Part shown: one piece after another, positions 61,513 to 64,000 of the stretch | Layout: every line of letters begins with the position of its first letter | How positions within the stretch are numbered: the stretch's first letter is position 1 | Assembly: GCF_000469505.1 (NCBI RefSeq) | Contig: NZ_KI272874.1 | Coordinates: 62,001-126,000 of the forward strand | Direction: 5' to 3' | Origin: Leptotrichia sp. oral taxon 215 str. W9775 | GTDB taxonomy: Bacteria > Fusobacteriota > Fusobacteriia > Fusobacteriales > Leptotrichiaceae | Length of the DNA: 64,000 bases | Position numbers and translations under genes: made by a program | Notes under the pieces: generated by a model | Databases searched by the model: none | The model's input: the letters and a program-made list of their open reading frames with translations, nothing else | What the model was told of the DNA's origin: nothing

Positions 61513-62541
61513 ATGGAAATATTAAAACTTTTATCTCATAATATTCTTATTGAAGAAGAAAAAATAGTAGAAAATAAAATTACAAATGAAGAAGCTAAAG
61601 ACTTTTTTAATAGTATAATTGATGAGGTTCTTGAAAAAGAAACAAAAAAATCTTATAAACCGAGGACATCAACAACAGAAGTTATATCAATTATTACAAA
61701 AGTATTAGAAGATATGGATTCAAATGAAGAGTTACTTGTAAATATTTCGAAAAGACTTTTAAAATATGAGATAAGTACCCAAAAAGATATAGATAAATTA
61801 GGAACTAAGATAAAAAAGGGGTGTTTGCTTCAAGCATATATAAAAAAAGATGAAAAAAAATATTTTATAATAACTAAAATAGAAGCAACAGATGGTTTAG
61901 ATATGACTGAATTAAGAATGAGAGCTATTTTACCTTCTTCAAAAAAAATAATAAAAAATGCCCTATTTGAAATAAATGAAGATGAAGAATTTGGAGATAT
62001 ATTTTTATCAGATACTAATGCTAATATTTCGAAGTACTGGTATGATGATTTCTTAGAACTTGAAGAAATGACAACTGATGAAATGAATACTCAAAAAACA
62101 TATGGAATTATTATGAAAGAAATAAAAAATAAATTAGAAAAAACTTTTCCATCAGACTATACATTTTGTAGAAATGCTTGTATAACTTTTTTTAAAACAA
62201 AAGAAACTTTTGATTTAAATGATGCCGTAAATGATATTTTTTTATCATATAATTTTGAAAATAATGAAATAAAAAAAGAAGATATAATAGAAAAAATAAA
62301 AAGCAAAATTAAGAAAGAAAATTTAGATACTCAATTTACTCTGAAAAAAGATGTTATAAAAAATAGGTTGACGAAAATGAGAAAACGTGTAAATAAGGAA
62401 ATTTCAATTGAAATAGACGGATATGTTGAAAATATAAAAGATAATATATATTCTACTGAGCAAAATGGAGAAAAATATATTATAATAAAATTGACAGAAG
62501 AAGAAACATACAAATTCTTTAATTGGTCAGATAATGAATAA
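61513..62541 (+). CDS. Unrecognised soluble protein (distantly NA37/YejK-like architecture), first gene of a two-gene unit
   Basis: A 342-residue, Lys/Glu-rich protein without membrane segments. The start at 61513 (MEILKLLSHNI) has GGAGG 4 nt upstream; the in-frame TTG at 61501 is unlikely. The order of elements (an N-terminal helical part, a β-rich core GCLLQAYIKKDEKKYFIITKIE near 103-124, then KYWYDDFLELEEM, a helical C-terminal half and a β-rich end IDGYVENIKDNIY...IIIKL) recalls nucleoid-associated NA37/YejK-type proteins. Direct similarity is weak, and no catalytic motif is evident. It is followed 31 nt later by a membrane protein. Confidence 0.5.
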   Translation: MEILKLLSHNILIEEEKIVENKITNEEAKDFFNSIIDEVLEKETKKSYKPRTSTTEVISIITKVLEDMDSNEELLVNISKRLLKYEISTQKDIDKLGTKIKKGCLLQAYIKKDEKKYFIITKIEATDGLDMTELRMRAILPSSKKIIKNALFEINEDEEFGDIFLSDTNANISKYWYDDFLELEEMTTDEMNTQKTYGIIMKEIKNKLEKTFPSDYTFCRNACITFFKTKETFDLNDAVNDIFLSYNFENNEIKKEDIIEKIKSKIKKENLDTQFTLKKDVIKNRLTKMRKRVNKEISIEIDGYVENIKDNIYSTEQNGEKYIIIKLTEEETYKFFNWSDNE

Positions 62542-62572
62542 TGAGCAAAATATGGCAGAGGGAGGTGAATAA

Positions 62573-64000
62573 ATGGATAGAACAATAATATTAGAAGATT
62601 TTGATAGATGTGTATTAAAAATACCGTTATCCTTTAAGATTGATGAAATTTTAAAAATACTACATGAATTAAAAGAAATTTTTCCTGATAGAGATGGCGT
62701 TGAAATAGAAATTTATCACGAATATGAAAATATTGATGAAGTTACAAAAGAAGTTATTGAAAAAGCTATTGAATTGTTAGAGGAAGAAGATGAAAGTGAA
62801 AAAAATATAGAAATAGAAATTTCCAAAGAAATTAAAGATTCAACTTTATCCATTTATTCATTAGAAAAATTTACTGATACTTTAAAATCACGAAAAATGG
62901 AAGATTTGCTGTTTAATTTTTCAAGTAGATCTAAAGAAAAAGGTCTCATTTTCCATTTGTTAAGGAATAATTATAAATTTGGAAGTAATAAATATATATT
63001 TATTAACGATAGAGAAACTGGACTGTCTTTATTAAAAAATGAAATAAATGATTACATAATTCCAGAAAGAGATGAATTGTGTAATATAAATTCAAAAGAA
63101 AAAATAGATTTCTTACCCAACGAATTCCATTTAAATTATAGAACAGAAGAGTACTTAGAAATTGAAAAAATATTTGATAGTTTAACATTTGCTCTTTCAA
63201 TGATCGCTATATCTAATTATTCTCGTTTTTCAGGAAATGATTTAGAATATTCGATTATAGGATATAAAAACATGAGAGGTAAGATAGAATTAACAAATTG
63301 TTTTTCTGATTTTTCAGAAATAAATAAGATATATGATATATTTACATGGATTTATAAAGAAAAAGATAATATTTTAGAAAGAATGGAAATTTCGAGAAAT
63401 ACAATTACACTATATTCTTTAGATGATAATATTTTGAAAGTAAAAGATAATATTCTAAGTTCTATTAAATCAAGTTATGGTCTTTACTTAAAGAAAAATG
63501 TTGATAGTTATATAAAAACTCTTAAAGAGCTACAAGAGTTACTAAAATATTTAGAAGATAATTTTTTAGATATACAGGAAAAATTCAGTAGTAAATTTAA
63601 AGTTAATATTGGTGCTATTTTTACATTTTTTATGACGACTGTTTTATTTAATACCTTATCAACTGGAAAAATTGAAAATATTTTTACAAAAGATATTTCA
63701 GTTTTAACTATTTCTTTACTTCTTGTATCAGCTGTTGTTTTTACTTATGAAATTATAGAATTGAATAGAAGTAAGAATAGATTAGAAAAGAGTTATAAAG
63801 AAAAGAAAAACTATTTTTCTTTTCTTTTAGATGAAAATGAAATAAAATCATTTTTTGATGATGAAAAATTTTTGGAAGAAAATAAGAAACAACTTCAGAA
63901 AATGCGAAGAGAACATATTATTTTGTTTATATTTACTTATATAGTTGTTTTAATAGTTTTATTTATTTTGAGTTCATGGCTTCAAAAAATTTTGTTTATA
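62573..64000 (+). CDS. Unrecognised multi-pass membrane protein, 3' end outside the window
   Basis: Open for 476 codons to the window end; no stop is reached. The start ATG has a strong GGAGGTGA upstream. About 340 hydrophilic, acidic residues (helices and coil, for example LEEEDESEKNIEIEI) are followed by three hydrophobic segments, at about 344-363, 376-395 and 449-469. A charged helix (about 396-447) lies between the second and third. No known domain is recognised. A sensor-like cytoplasmic part with a membrane end, downstream of a soluble partner, is an arrangement often seen in abortive-infection systems; that is inference. Confidence 0.55.
   Translation, partial: MDRTIILEDFDRCVLKIPLSFKIDEILKILHELKEIFPDRDGVEIEIYHEYENIDEVTKEVIEKAIELLEEEDESEKNIEIEISKEIKDSTLSIYSLEKFTDTLKSRKMEDLLFNFSSRSKEKGLIFHLLRNNYKFGSNKYIFINDRETGLSLLKNEINDYIIPERDELCNINSKEKIDFLPNEFHLNYRTEEYLEIEKIFDSLTFALSMIAISNYSRFSGNDLEYSIIGYKNMRGKIELTNCFSDFSEINKIYDIFTWIYKEKDNILERMEISRNTITLYSLDDNILKVKDNILSSIKSSYGLYLKKNVDSYIKTLKELQELLKYLEDNFLDIQEKFSSKFKVNIGAIFTFFMTTVLFNTLSTGKIENIFTKDISVLTISLLLVSAVVFTYEIIELNRSKNRLEKSYKEKKNYFSFLLDENEIKSFFDDEKFLEENKKQLQKMRREHIILFIFTYIVVLIVLFILSSWLQKILFI

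Noticed and set aside
1..64000. CRISPR array
   Set aside because: No regularly spaced direct repeats with unique spacers were seen; the recurring sequences are inverted-repeat elements scattered over kilobases, and no cas gene is present.

Overview
The window is AT-rich and reads as a chromosomal segment of a Fusobacteriota bacterium, most likely a Leptotrichia relative; that is inference from gene content, since no 16S gene is present. It combines outer-membrane and surface-glycan genes (a β-barrel protein, an ABC-exported polysaccharide locus, a periplasmic O-acylation pair) with genes usual in Firmicutes-like relatives (SpoVG, RqcP, YqeK, HemZ) and strictly anaerobic metabolism (Rnf, class III ribonucleotide reductase, class 1A dihydroorotate dehydrogenase).

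Layout. 1-9.6 kb: the end of rnfC and rnfD, then mfd, a parvulin-like lipoprotein, an Asn-rich-tailed envelope protein, rqcP, spoVG, a YwaF-like membrane protein and a small β-barrel protein. 9.7-36.2 kb: galU, then one long plus-strand surface polysaccharide locus. It holds a WbaP-type initiating transferase, rfbA, a GDP-D-rhamnose pathway (manC, rmd, gmd), a 917-residue tandem glycosyltransferase, an AlgJ/MBOAT acylation pair, the Wzm/Wzt exporter, a Gtr-like membrane glycosylation set, a kinase/HAD/nucleotidyltransferase trio, and a block of glycosyltransferases with an acyltransferase and an epimerase. Two perfect palindromes (23134-23168 and 30379-30395) sit in the two largest gaps and split the locus into three blocks.

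36.3-46.3 kb is mostly minus strand: a low-molecular-weight phosphatase, a sirtuin, pyrD, a broken rhuM next to dinD, guaA, and a three-gene ABC importer. 46.9-60.6 kb is plus strand: nrdDG behind a promoter with two NrdR-like boxes, sfsA, then a housekeeping run (yajC, amidase, GerMN, yqeK, rnr, smpB, EamA, uppP, hemZ, HhH protein, VOC protein).

60.7-64 kb: a tRNA-Leu(CAA) with its own promoter and terminator, followed by an orphan zinc-ribbon fragment and a two-gene unit (soluble protein plus multi-pass membrane protein, cut by the window end). I do not recognise this unit; its setting resembles a defence island, and it is the best candidate here for an undescribed system.

A family of short inverted-repeat elements with GGCTGTCTCAAAA-type ends recurs in intergenic gaps: two near-complete copies of about 225-270 bp, one degenerate copy and two collapsed hairpins. 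They look like MITEs, some of which may now act as terminators between convergent genes.
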